Origin: Gilvimarinus japonicus
Lineage (GTDB): Bacteria; Pseudomonadota; Gammaproteobacteria; Pseudomonadales; Cellvibrionaceae
Assembly (NCBI RefSeq): GCF_042847215.1
Contig: NZ_AP031500.1
Coordinates: forward strand, 1 to 64,000
DNA: 64,000 nucleotides
Direction of reading: 5' to 3'
Of the stretch, positions 43,794 through 52,352 are shown piece by piece. Under the pieces are notes generated by a model. The model was not told where the DNA came from. It did not search any database and saw only the letters and a program-made list of their open reading frames with translations. Made by a program: the position numbers and the translations under genes. The number at the start of each line of letters is the position of its first letter. Position 1 is the stretch's first letter.

Positions 43794-44921
43794 GTGCTTA
43801 TGAACGACCCCTCCGACTGCTTTGTCTCACTGCTTACGCTGTTGCGTCTTCCCGGCCTAGGCGCCTCTACTTACGCTGATCTGCACCAACACTTTGGCTC
43901 CGCGGCGGCGATTTATAGCGCCGGCGCGGCTCAGTTGCGACCGTGGCTTGAGCCGTCAAGTCTGCAGTTGCTGCAAACACTGCGGGACGATCCACAACAC
44001 GAGTGGCACAGCGCGGTGGCCGCCGAGATGGAATGGTTGGCAGCGCACCCCGACGTTAGCGTCGTGGCCTGGGGCTCGGACGACTATCCACACCTGTTAG
44101 CACAAGTGGCCTCTGCGCCCGCACTGTTGTACGTTCGGGGCGCGCTGGCCGCCCTAGAGCTGCCCCAGCTAGCGATTGTCGGTAGTCGCAACCCCAGCGC
44201 AGGCGGCCGCAACAACGCCCACGAATTTGCTCGCTATTTGGCCGGTGGTGGTTTTGCCATTACCAGTGGCTTGGCGCTGGGGGTGGATGCCTGTGCCCAC
44301 CGTGGGGCGCTGGATGCCGGGGGTGTCACCGTCGGGGTGCTGGGTACGGGAATCGATCGGGTGTACCCCGCGCGGCACCGGGATTTAGCGGCTGAGATTT
44401 TAGATAACGGCGGAGCACTGGTGTCAGAGTTTCCGCTGGGTACCGGCTCAGTGGCCAGCAATTTCCCGCGTCGCAACCGCATTATAAGCGGCCTCAGTCT
44501 GGGCACTTTAGTGGCCGAGGCGGCCGTCAAGAGCGGCTCATTGATTACCGCGCGTTATGCACTAGAGCAAGAGCGCGAAGTCTTTGCGATTCCCGGGTCA
44601 ATTCACAACCCCATGGCCAAGGGTTGCCATGCATTGATTAAACGTGGCGCCAAGCTGGTAGAGTCGGCCAGCGATATTGTCGAAGAGCTAGGCGGGGCGC
44701 TGGCTTTTAAGTCGCAACAAATAACACCCTCGAGCCCGGCAAAAACGCTGAGCGCCGGCGATCAGCGGTTGTTGGACCTTATGGGCTATGACCCGGTGAG
44801 CCTGGATACCTTGTGCCAACGCAGTGGTATTGATGCCGGTACTCTGGCGGCACAGCTAATGGATCTCGAACTCGACGGTTGTATTACCCAAAATGGTAGT
44901 TATTTTTGCCGAGCCCAGTAA
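43794..44921 (+). CDS. dprA: DNA-processing protein DprA
   Basis: DprA loads RecA on incoming single-stranded DNA in natural transformation and is also conserved in cells not known to be competent. The 375-residue protein has an N-terminal SAM-like region, the Rossmann core with VGSRNPSAGGRNNA, TSGLALGVDACAHRGAL and NFPRRNRIISGLS, and a C-terminal winged helix (DQRLLDLMGYDPVSLDTLCQ). The start may be GTG 43794 (four bases after AAGGA) or ATG 43800. Confidence 0.95.
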   Translation: MLMNDPSDCFVSLLTLLRLPGLGASTYADLHQHFGSAAAIYSAGAAQLRPWLEPSSLQLLQTLRDDPQHEWHSAVAAEMEWLAAHPDVSVVAWGSDDYPHLLAQVASAPALLYVRGALAALELPQLAIVGSRNPSAGGRNNAHEFARYLAGGGFAITSGLALGVDACAHRGALDAGGVTVGVLGTGIDRVYPARHRDLAAEILDNGGALVSEFPLGTGSVASNFPRRNRIISGLSLGTLVAEAAVKSGSLITARYALEQEREVFAIPGSIHNPMAKGCHALIKRGAKLVESASDIVEELGGALAFKSQQITPSSPAKTLSAGDQRLLDLMGYDPVSLDTLCQRSGIDAGTLAAQLMDLELDGCITQNGSYFCRAQ

Positions 44922-45072
44922 CGGTAAGTGGTTGCGGTCCTATTGGTTAGTCGTTGGTGAGCTCGGTTTTTACAAAAAGCGGACGAAATACGTACAATAG
45001 ATGCGCAAAATTCTTGTCAGCGGTAAGCTCTTGCTGTAAATTTGCCGGCTTTTTCCAACTGGGGTAATTATC

Positions 45073-45579
45073 ATGAGCAAACCATTTGTTGCGATTCTGA
45101 TGGGGTCGGATTCTGATTTGCCGATCATGGAAGCATCTTTTGCCGTACTTAAGAGCTTGGATGTGCCTTTTGAAGCGAAAGTAAGTTCCGCTCACCGCAC
45201 GCCAGAGGCGACCCACGCCTACGTACAAGACGCCGACAAGCGCGGTTGCGCGGCCTTTATCTGCGCCGCTGGTATGGCCGCCCACTTGGCCGGTGCTGTT
45301 TCAGCCAATACTCTTAAGCCAGTAATCGGTGTACCTATCAACTCATCACTGGACGGTTTAGACGCTTTGTTGTCTACCGTGCAAATGCCCGGCGGGGTTC
45401 CGGTTGCCACTGTTGCCATCGGCAAAGCCGGCGCTAAAAATGCCGCATATCTGGCCGCGCAAATCATTGGCACGTCGGATGCCGAATTGCATCAGCGCTT
45501 AATCGCCGAGCGCAAAGCGAATGCGGATGCGGTAATCGCCAAAGACCAAGCGCTGCAGGAAAAGCTCGCGGGTCAGTAA
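45073..45579 (+). CDS. purE: N5-carboxyaminoimidazole ribonucleotide mutase
   Basis: PurE converts N5-CAIR to CAIR in purine synthesis. The 168-residue class I enzyme shows GSDSDLPIMEASF, the SAHRTPE motif and CAAGMAAHLAG. It normally works with PurK, often the next gene; here tsaC follows four bases after the stop instead, so purK must be elsewhere. Confidence 0.96.
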   Translation: MSKPFVAILMGSDSDLPIMEASFAVLKSLDVPFEAKVSSAHRTPEATHAYVQDADKRGCAAFICAAGMAAHLAGAVSANTLKPVIGVPINSSLDGLDALLSTVQMPGGVPVATVAIGKAGAKNAAYLAAQIIGTSDAELHQRLIAERKANADAVIAKDQALQEKLAGQ

Positions 45580-45583
45580 ACCT

Positions 45584-46153
45584 GTGACGGTTCCTGTTGA
45601 CCTGAGTGGGGTCGAGCGAGCAGCGCGAGCGGCTAAAGCCGGTGGCGTGATTGCTTACCCCACCGAGGCCGTATGGGGGCTCGGGGTCGATCCCGACAAC
45701 GAGTCCGCCATTCGCCGCTTGCTGGAGCTTAAAAGCCGGCCCAGAGCCAAAGGGCTTATTTTAATCGCTGCCAGTGCGGCGCAACTCGAGCCGTGGCTCG
45801 CGCCACTGGCGCAGAGTGATCGGGACCAGCTGTTAAACACTTGGCCGGGTCCGGTAACATGGTTGGTGCCAAACAATGGGCACGCTTCTCACTGGGTTAC
45901 CGGCGACTTCGATACGGTTGCTCTGCGCGTAACCGACCACCCTCTCGCACAAGCGTTGTGTTTGGCGTTTGGCGGCCCCTTGATCAGCACCTCGGCTAAC
46001 CCTCAGGGCCTAGAGCCTGCGCGCACCTCCGTGCAAGTCCAACACTATTTTGGCGATCAAATTCAGGCGCTCGCTCCCGGTCAAGTTGGCGCGCGCACTC
46101 AGCCGTCCGAGATTCGCGACCTGCAAACCGGTAGAATACATCGGCCCGGCTAA
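45584..46153 (+). CDS. tsaC: Threonylcarbamoyl-AMP synthase (YrdC/Sua5 family)
   Basis: TsaC makes threonylcarbamoyl-AMP, the activated intermediate for the t6A37 modification of ANN-decoding tRNAs. The 189-residue protein (E. coli 190) is the short form without a C-terminal Sua5 domain and has the family blocks GGVIAYPTEAVWGLG, LKSRPRAKGLILIA and GPLISTSANPQG. GTG start, four bases after purE stop, implying coupling. Confidence 0.94.
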   Translation: MTVPVDLSGVERAARAAKAGGVIAYPTEAVWGLGVDPDNESAIRRLLELKSRPRAKGLILIAASAAQLEPWLAPLAQSDRDQLLNTWPGPVTWLVPNNGHASHWVTGDFDTVALRVTDHPLAQALCLAFGGPLISTSANPQGLEPARTSVQVQHYFGDQIQALAPGQVGARTQPSEIRDLQTGRIHRPG

Positions 46154-46218
46154 ACAGCTAGCTGCCTAAAAGGCCTTGCACAGGCCGACCCGTACTTGCC
46201 AATTGATGGAGAGATGGC

Positions 46219-47139
46219 ATGAGCCAAGATTCAGCCGCACCCGATAAACACGCCGTGAAGTGCTATTTACTGCAGCTGCAAGAGACTATCTGTGCCGGCT
46301 TATCTGCCATTGATGGCGGCCAATTTGTCGAGGATGAGTGGACTCGTACCGAGGGCGGCGGCGGTCGTTCGCGGGTACTAGTTGATGGCTCGGTTATCGA
46401 AAAGGGCGGTGTCAATTTCTCTCACGTTCACGGCACCCAAATGCCGGCCTCAGCCACAGCCCATCGACCCGAGCTTGCGGGCCGCTCGTTTGAGGCGATG
46501 GGCGTGTCTTTGGTGATTCACCCCAACAACCCCTACGCTCCCACCAGCCACGCCAATGTGCGTTTTTTTATCGCCGAAAAATCCGGCGAAGAGCCCGTGT
46601 GGTGGTTTGGTGGTGGTTACGACTTAACGCCTTATTATGGGTTTGTCGACGACTGCCAACACTGGCATCAAACAGCCTACGATGCCTGTGCCCCCTTTGG
46701 CGAGGAGATTTATCCTCGCTTTAAAGCCTGGTGCGACGAGTATTTTTACTTAAAACACCGCGATGAAGCACGCGGTGTGGGCGGCTTGTTTTTTGACGAC
46801 CTTAATGCCAAAGGCTTTACCGAGAGCTTTGCGTTAATGCAGGCGGTGGGAGACAGTTATTTACCCGCTTACGCACCGATTTTAACGCGCCGTAAAGACA
46901 CACCGTTTGGCGAGCGTGAGCGACAATTTCAGCTGTACCGTCGCGGCCGCTACGTCGAGTTTAATTTAGTGTACGATCGCGGCACTTTATTTGGCTTGCA
47001 AACCGGTGGTCGCACCGAGTCGATTTTAATGTCCCTACCACCGTTGGTGCGTTGGGAGTACGATTGGCAACCCGAGCCACATTCAGCCGAAGCGCGCCTG
47101 AGCGAAGATTTTTTGCCACCGCGCGACTGGCTTAAATAA
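46219..47139 (+). CDS. hemF: Oxygen-dependent coproporphyrinogen III oxidase
   Basis: HemF oxidatively decarboxylates coproporphyrinogen III to protoporphyrinogen IX with O2. The 306-residue protein matches E. coli (299) and carries WTRTEGGGGRSRVL, HPNNPYAPTSHANVRFF, WWFGGGYDLTPYYG and YVEFNLVYDRGTLFGLQTGGR. The tsaC-hemF-aroE order is that of Pseudomonas. Confidence 0.98.
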   Translation: MSQDSAAPDKHAVKCYLLQLQETICAGLSAIDGGQFVEDEWTRTEGGGGRSRVLVDGSVIEKGGVNFSHVHGTQMPASATAHRPELAGRSFEAMGVSLVIHPNNPYAPTSHANVRFFIAEKSGEEPVWWFGGGYDLTPYYGFVDDCQHWHQTAYDACAPFGEEIYPRFKAWCDEYFYLKHRDEARGVGGLFFDDLNAKGFTESFALMQAVGDSYLPAYAPILTRRKDTPFGERERQFQLYRRGRYVEFNLVYDRGTLFGLQTGGRTESILMSLPPLVRWEYDWQPEPHSAEARLSEDFLPPRDWLK

Positions 47140-47213
47140 CAATAAATGCAAAGCGTAAACGTTCGGTAAACATTGTCTGATAGGTTTGCCGCTCGTTGAC
47201 CAATAGGTAACCC

Positions 47214-48050
47214 ATGAGTGATACATACGCCGTATTCGGCAACCCCATAGTGCAAAGTAAATCCCCTGTGATTCACCGCCAGTTCTGCGAGCAAACCGGT
47301 GAAGACATGACCTACACCAAACAACTTGTGGCCGAGGGCGAGTTTGCCAGTGCGGCCAAAGCATTTTTTACCGGAGGCGGCCATGGCTTAAATATTACGG
47401 CCCCTTTTAAGCAAGATGCGTTTACCTATGCCAATACACTAACCGAGCGCGCGCAGCGCGCCGGTGCCGTAAACCTACTTACCCAGCAAATCGACGGATC
47501 GGTGACCGGCGATACCACCGATGGCATCGGTATGATCAACGATATGCTCAACCTCGGCTGGGAACTATCGGCTAAACGTATTTTGGTGTTGGGTGCCGGC
47601 GGGGCAGTGCGCGGTGTGTTGGAGCCCTTATTAGGGCAAAACCCCTCTGAGTTGTGCATTGCCAATCGCACCGCCAGCAAGGCAGAGGATCTTGCGCGAG
47701 ACTTTCACGACCTGGGTACGGTAAGCGGCGTGAGCTTAGAGGATTTAACCGGTAAACAATTTGATATTGTCATTAACGGTACCTCTGCCAGTTTGCACGG
47801 CGCGCTACCACCGCTACCCGAACATTTACTGGGCCCAGACGCGGCGTGTTACGACATGATGTACGCCGCTGAACCAACCATTTTTATGCGCTGGGCCACT
47901 GAGCACGGCGCGACGAAAGTGGCCGATGGCTTAGGTATGTTAGTGGGACAAGCGGCCGAGTCGTTTTACGCGTGGCGCCATATCCGGCCGGAGGTCGTAC
48001 CCGTCATTACCCAGCTGCGACGTAAAATGAGTGAAGGGAAGAGTAAATAA
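47214..48050 (+). CDS. aroE: Shikimate dehydrogenase (NADP+)
   Basis: AroE reduces 3-dehydroshikimate in the aromatic amino-acid pathway. The 278-residue protein has the N-terminal substrate domain (AVFGNPIVQSKSPVIHRQF, GLNITAPFKQDAF with the catalytic lysine) and an NADP-binding glycine motif (VLGAGGAVRGVL). It is the last gene before a shared terminator with the convergent chitinase. Confidence 0.97.
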   Translation: MSDTYAVFGNPIVQSKSPVIHRQFCEQTGEDMTYTKQLVAEGEFASAAKAFFTGGGHGLNITAPFKQDAFTYANTLTERAQRAGAVNLLTQQIDGSVTGDTTDGIGMINDMLNLGWELSAKRILVLGAGGAVRGVLEPLLGQNPSELCIANRTASKAEDLARDFHDLGTVSGVSLEDLTGKQFDIVINGTSASLHGALPPLPEHLLGPDAACYDMMYAAEPTIFMRWATEHGATKVADGLGMLVGQAAESFYAWRHIRPEVVPVITQLRRKMSEGKSK

Positions 48051-48069
48051 AACTTTGCACCGGTTAAGC

Positions 48070-48094
48070 GCCACCCGCGCAAGCGGCGGGTGGC
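48070..48094. terminator. Bidirectional terminator between aroE and the chitinase
   Basis: A 9-bp stem (GCCACCCGC / GCGGGTGGC) with a 7-nt loop is flanked by TTAA and TTTAA. It lies 20 bp past aroE and 8 bp past the convergent chitinase gene. Confidence 0.75.
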
Positions 48095-48102
48095 TTTAAG
48101 GT

Positions 48103-49251
48103 TTAACAGTCTAAGTTATTGCCGGGCGTCGTACCCAATATCTGGGTGAAGTCGAGGTAGGTATTAATGCGACTTTGCACCTGCCCCGGGTTGCCGCCGT
48201 TACACTCCAACGATCCGTTAATCGTCCGAATGGTCTCACCAAAACCATTACCGTTAACCATTGAGTCGTGCGCCGGACGGTAACCCGCACCGCTTTGCGT
48301 CATCCAAAACCATAGTGCCGTGCGCCACGCGGTTGTTGGGTTCTGCGCGACTTGATCGGGGTTAGACCACAAATCCAGCCCCAGTGCCTGACCTGCGGTA
48401 CAGTAGTTGTAGTTCCAACTTAACTGAATCGGGCCGCGACCGTAATACTTTTTGCCCGCCGCGCAAACGCCACAGGCGGTAGCGGTGCCCGAGCAGTAAG
48501 TGCCTTGGGCAATCTCATTGATGTAATACAATCCACTGGTTTCATGCGAGAAGTTAGCCAGCGCCGCTGCCGCTTCACGTTTTTGCGTGGTGAGGTTACC
48601 TCTGGTGCTAAAGGCCGGAAAAGTAGCCGCCGCATTCACCAAACCTGCATAGGTATAAAACGTATTGCGGTTAGGGAACATCTGATTAAATTGCGCTTCG
48701 CTGACAATCGCTGAAAACCCATTGCCGCTCGGTGTCGATGAAGAGCTGCCGCCGCCATTGCCTCCGGGACAAGACGATGTTGGATCCCAGAACCAGGTGC
48801 TGATGGTCGGATCGTAACCGGGATTATCGTGCTCGGCGATATAATAAGAGCCGCCGTACACCACCACATCACCCGTGTAATAAACAGCCGACGATGACCA
48901 TTGCGGGCACGAACCATTGTTCGAACCATTGTTGTTTGACGACGAACTGGACGAGCTAACAGATGAACTGCTGGAGCTGGAAGAGTTTCCGCCGCCGGTG
49001 CCGTTGCAGGCGCCTAAACTATTCCAGGCGTTGCTCCAGGCCCAGCCATCACCTGGCGCATAGGGCCCACCAACAGAACACCAGCCACCGACCGTACACT
49101 GGTAAGCACTGTTGTTGTTTTTGACAATAGCGCCGTTACTGTACGAGCTGCCGTCCGAGTACTGCGCTGTGCCCGAGCAATTGTAGGCAAACGCTTGCTG
49201 CGCGCCCAGCAGTGCAAAAACACACACCGCTATATTTTTTATAAATTTCAT
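48103..49251 (-). CDS. Secreted GH19 chitinase with two chitin-binding modules and polyserine linkers
   Basis: A 382-residue exported enzyme. After a signal peptide (about 1-22, ending AFA) there is a Cys/Trp-rich CBM73-like module (about 23-82), a linker of two serine runs split by a Val (about 87-105), a CBM5/12 module (about 113-160; VYYTGDVVVYGGSYYIAEHD), a Gly/Ser linker, and a GH19 catalytic domain (about 178-382) with the catalytic-Glu motif ANFSHETSG and KYYGRGPIQLSWNYNY. AAGGA lies eight bases before the ATG. Polyserine linkers are typical of Saccharophagus/Teredinibacter-type degraders. It should cleave chitin outside the cell. Confidence 0.93.
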   Translation of the reverse strand: MKFIKNIAVCVFALLGAQQAFAYNCSGTAQYSDGSSYSNGAIVKNNNSAYQCTVGGWCSVGGPYAPGDGWAWSNAWNSLGACNGTGGGNSSSSSSSSVSSSSSSSNNNGSNNGSCPQWSSSAVYYTGDVVVYGGSYYIAEHDNPGYDPTISTWFWDPTSSCPGGNGGGSSSSTPSGNGFSAIVSEAQFNQMFPNRNTFYTYAGLVNAAATFPAFSTRGNLTTQKREAAAALANFSHETSGLYYINEIAQGTYCSGTATACGVCAAGKKYYGRGPIQLSWNYNYCTAGQALGLDLWSNPDQVAQNPTTAWRTALWFWMTQSGAGYRPAHDSMVNGNGFGETIRTINGSLECNGGNPGQVQSRINTYLDFTQILGTTPGNNLDC

Positions 49252-49670
49252 AATGAAATCCTTTCTGTGCATGGGGTTAGTTGTAATACCGCTCTACCTC
49301 AGCGGGGCTTCACCACACAGCTACTACGCGTTTCCCAACAGCAGTTTAAGGGCGGCGGGCAGGCGCCTAAACAAAGGATTGTGCGCTGACTCTTTTCAGC
49401 TAGGTTTACCGTTATCGTCATGTATAGCCGTTATGGGTTAACGGTCGCGCGAGTTTAGTTATTGTCAGGTGGACTACGCGCGGCACTCATTGGGCGAGTG
49501 CTGGCTAAACCATAGGCCCGAAGGACAACGTTGTCAATTTTGTTTGTTAACAGTGAGATAAAAGTCCGAAATCGACGAGTGGCGCGAATAGTTGGCTTAG
49601 TTTTTTTCATCTATCGCGAGAACCTGAAAGGATTATTTTTGTTGAAAATCTAGCAAAATTCTTCGAAGGT

Positions 49671-49699
49671 TTGACTTGGCGGGAGCCTCAGGGTAATTT
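49671..49699 (+). promoter_or_regulatory. Sigma70-type promoter candidate for the DUF2959 gene
   Basis: TTGACT (five of six -35 matches), a 17-bp spacer and TAATTT (a weak -10) read toward the lipoprotein gene. Transcription would start near 49706 and leave an unusually long leader. Confidence 0.45.
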
Positions 49700-49725
49700 C
49701 AGTTAAAATTCAAATTAAACACAGG

Positions 49726-49764
49726 ACAGGCTCTCTATTCTCGGAATCTCTTTGGGGAGCCTGT
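49726..49764 (+). other. Leader hairpin upstream of the DUF2959 gene
   Basis: ACAGGCTC pairs with GAGCCTGT across 23 nt. No T-run follows, so it is not an obvious terminator. Position within the predicted leader suggests a role in RNA stability or control. Confidence 0.5.
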
Positions 49765-49839
49765 TAAAATGTTATGCCTAAATAGGCACTTCTCTGGTCT
49801 TCTTCCACGGGATACCCACTTTCTTACTATTAGCAATTG

Positions 49840-49855
49840 TTCTCGTATGAGAACT
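49840..49855 (+). other. Small perfect hairpin in the DUF2959 leader
   Basis: GTTCTC and GAGAAC pair around a GTAT loop, about 75 nt before the ATG of the lipoprotein gene. Confidence 0.5.
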
Positions 49856-49930
49856 ACTCGGCAACGCAGACATCATTTGTGCGGCGTTGGAACGGGGCTT
49901 TCTAACCAATTCAGTTAAAGGTAAAAATGT

Positions 49931-50575
49931 ATGTCAATCAGTCGTTGGTTTCTCAGTTCTTGTTTGGTCGTTGTTCTGGCGGGTTGTCAGTCGATGTATT
50001 ACGGCGCGATGGAGAAGGCGGGTTTTCACAAGCGAGATATCATGATTGATCGAGTGGAGTCGGCTCAAGAGGCACAAACCGATGCCAAAGAGCAATTCGA
50101 ATCCGCTTTAGAGCAATACCAATCGATCATCAAGATTCAAGATCAGGACCTAGTGGAGCGCTACGACAAACTTAACGGAGAATATGAAGACAGTAAAGCC
50201 GCCGCTGAGTTGGTGTCCGAGCGAATTAATTCGGTCGAGGATGTATCAGATGCTTTATTCGATGAGTGGGAGGATGAAATTGAACTCTACAGCAATGCCA
50301 ACCTTAAACGACAAAGTGAAGCCAAATTAAGCCAGACCAAAAAACAATACCAAAAACTCATTAAAGCCATGCGTAGCGCAGAGGCGCGCATGGAGCCGGT
50401 ATTACAAGTTTTTCAGGATCAAGTTTTGTTTCTGAAGCATAATCTGAATGCGCGAGCCATTGACTCGCTACAAGGTGAGCTGAGTAATATAAATACGGAA
50501 GTCGCTCAGCTGATCAAAGAAATGGAAAAATCCATTGCTGAATCAGAGGCGTTTATTAGCAGCCTTAAGAATTAG
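49931..50575 (+). CDS. DUF2959 coiled-coil lipoprotein
   Basis: A 214-residue predicted lipoprotein (lipobox LAGC, about Cys19) that is almost wholly helical and coiled-coil in character. The block YYGAMEKAGFHKRDIMIDRV and the following AQEAQTDAKEQFESAL match DUF2959, whose function is unknown. AAAGG lies nine bases upstream of the ATG. The gene has a long structured leader and ends at a strong bidirectional terminator. Confidence 0.85.
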   Translation: MSISRWFLSSCLVVVLAGCQSMYYGAMEKAGFHKRDIMIDRVESAQEAQTDAKEQFESALEQYQSIIKIQDQDLVERYDKLNGEYEDSKAAAELVSERINSVEDVSDALFDEWEDEIELYSNANLKRQSEAKLSQTKKQYQKLIKAMRSAEARMEPVLQVFQDQVLFLKHNLNARAIDSLQGELSNINTEVAQLIKEMEKSIAESEAFISSLKN

Positions 50576-50603
50576 TAAAGCACTTCTGCTCGTTCTGTGC
50601 TCT

Positions 50604-50640
50604 AAATTTATGGAGGCTACTTACGAGCCTCCATAAATTT
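50604..50640. terminator. Strong bidirectional terminator
   Basis: A perfect 15-bp stem (AAATTTATGGAGGCT and its complement) with a 7-nt loop, flanked by A and T runs, lies between the convergent DUF2959 and diheme lipoprotein genes. Confidence 0.92.
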
Positions 50641-50646
50641 TACTTT

Positions 50647-52269
50647 TTACTCCCAATCCAGCCTTATATCCCAGCTATAGCGGTGCTCACTATCCAGCGG
50701 TTCTATTGCGGTATCAATCGTTTGATAGACGTTGTCTGCTGGAGTTAGCACCGCGTCGCGACCGAACAAAAAGCTTTGCTCTTGGACGATACGGTAATAG
50801 GCTTTGTTTAAATCTAAAGCTCGCTCGGGCGATGGGGTAATTAAGTCGTACAGAGTTTCTTGTGCGGCGACTTTTTCGCGCTTAACCATTCCTTTGCTGT
50901 CAAACCAGCGCTCTAACATTTCGGCGTTTTGGCGGAATTCATCGCCGCCGCCTACGCGCTCTAGGTAGGTTAAATACTCGCCTTGGGTTTCGCCTATGTT
51001 AGGTGCATCGGTAAGGGATTTTAAATCGATATAACCCCAGCCGATGGCGCCCGGTTTTTTGCGGGCAAAGGCGAAGGTTTGATCGATGGTGGTGCCGATG
51101 GTTTTGTGGCAGCCCATGCAAAAGAATTGCTCCTGATCATTTTGTTTGCGCATTTCGCCGTCGGCGTTTTCGATAAAGCCCCACAGCAACCAGCCCATGC
51201 CATTGCTCATACCGCGATCATCGTGATTAACCACCGCCGGTAAATTGCCAAAGTGCTTTTCTTTGGCTTCGCGATAGTAGCTGTTGGTTAATCGCTCTTT
51301 GGGCATAAAGGTGTCTTTGCGCATGTAGCGCACTTCTTTCATGCGACGGGCGTTGGTGATGCTGCCATCTTCTTTAATACCTACGTAGCGGACGGTGTGT
51401 AGAAACTCGGTGCCTTGGGGGTAGAGCATATGGGTAACGGGAAACTTTTTCGCATCGCCAAAGTAACGCGTAGTACGATTTACGCTGGTAACGTCCGAGT
51501 CGAGCTGGCCGTCGCCGTTAAAGTCGATACCGCTTGCGGCTTCGTCAAGGGCGATGCTGGGTAAACTGGATTTATCGACGATGGCCATTTCGAGTAGGCT
51601 TAAATTGGCAAAGTAAAGGTCGCGTGAGTATTGGCCGTCGATTTCACTAAAGGCGTCGGGCAGCCGAATCATAACGTCATCGGTGGAGCCGTTGGTGGGC
51701 CAGAAAGTGCTGGGTACGGGTTTGTAATTAAACGCTACCCAGCGGCTGCCGTCGAGTGCCAAACCGTCTTGGTCAAAAGCGCCGGCGCCATCGGCAAGAT
51801 TGGCAATAACGGGAGCGCGGCCACGCCATGCATCGGATTGAAACCACGCGGCTAATGCCGAATAGTTATCTTGGTTGATATAATTGCGCATAAAGTCGTC
51901 ATCGATGTTGTCGATCTCAGCGCTGCGGTTTTTAAATAAATTGCTCCAGCGGTTGGTGTTACCGATGTCGGAGAAGTCGTAGCTGCCCTGCAAAAATCCA
52001 TCGTTCATCATGTTGGGGCGCGCACGATCGCCGGTGTAGCTTTGGTGGCAAATGTAACAGGGGTTATTTTTGCCTTCGGTTTTGGTGTAGCACTGGGGTG
52101 GAATAACCGCTTCGGGATTATAGGTTTCGTTGTGGGTTATATAATCTTGCGGTGCATGCACGGGGTCGGCACTGGCTATTTCGGTTAAGTTTTGTGGCGA
52201 CTGATCGCAGCCGCTGAGTATAATCGCGGCGATAAAGAGTAAGCTGTTGCGTAATCGGTTGTGGTTCAT
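50647..52269 (-). CDS. Diheme c-type cytochrome lipoprotein of unknown function
   Basis: A 540-residue predicted lipoprotein (lipobox LSGC, Cys21) with two CXXCH heme-binding motifs, CYICH at about 71-75 and CMGCH at about 384-388, set more than 300 residues apart. I recognise no catalytic domain. Between the hemes is a segment with a calcium-like DFNGDGQLDSD loop (about 250-260). It probably lies in the outer membrane facing the periplasm and may transfer electrons or act as an oxidase. It follows the PhoX-like gene on the same strand but a strong terminator separates them, so partial co-expression at most. Confidence 0.75.
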   Translation of the reverse strand: MNHNRLRNSLLFIAAIILSGCDQSPQNLTEIASADPVHAPQDYITHNETYNPEAVIPPQCYTKTEGKNNPCYICHQSYTGDRARPNMMNDGFLQGSYDFSDIGNTNRWSNLFKNRSAEIDNIDDDFMRNYINQDNYSALAAWFQSDAWRGRAPVIANLADGAGAFDQDGLALDGSRWVAFNYKPVPSTFWPTNGSTDDVMIRLPDAFSEIDGQYSRDLYFANLSLLEMAIVDKSSLPSIALDEAASGIDFNGDGQLDSDVTSVNRTTRYFGDAKKFPVTHMLYPQGTEFLHTVRYVGIKEDGSITNARRMKEVRYMRKDTFMPKERLTNSYYREAKEKHFGNLPAVVNHDDRGMSNGMGWLLWGFIENADGEMRKQNDQEQFFCMGCHKTIGTTIDQTFAFARKKPGAIGWGYIDLKSLTDAPNIGETQGEYLTYLERVGGGDEFRQNAEMLERWFDSKGMVKREKVAAQETLYDLITPSPERALDLNKAYYRIVQEQSFLFGRDAVLTPADNVYQTIDTAIEPLDSEHRYSWDIRLDWE

Positions 52270-52294
52270 GGTGTTGCCTGTGGGGGTCGTCTAA

Positions 52295-52323
52295 ACGAAA
52301 AAAGGAGCCGCAGTGCGGCTCCT
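52295..52323 (-). terminator. Rho-independent terminator after the PhoX-like gene
   Basis: On the minus strand a perfect 10-bp stem (AGGAGCCGCA / TGCGGCTCCT, 1-nt loop) is followed by a run of six T residues. It lies 30 bp past the stop. Confidence 0.92.
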
Positions 52324-52352
52324 GAAACAGTTACGTATTATTAGTTATGTCA

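Larger units (their letters stand above)
49252..49930. other. 679-bp intergenic region with promoter and structured leader
   Basis: This gap separates divergent genes. The first part should hold the chitinase promoter; I recognise no operator there. The second part holds a plausible promoter at 49671-49699 reading toward the DUF2959 gene, a long-range hairpin at 49726-49764 and a small perfect hairpin at 49840-49855. No convincing coding frame is present. The roughly 225-nt leader could also be a separate small RNA. Confidence 0.55.

Noticed and set aside
52270..52352. Shared promoter or operon of the PhoX-like and diheme genes
   Set aside because: The gap holds a strong intrinsic terminator with a T-run, so a simple operon is not supported.
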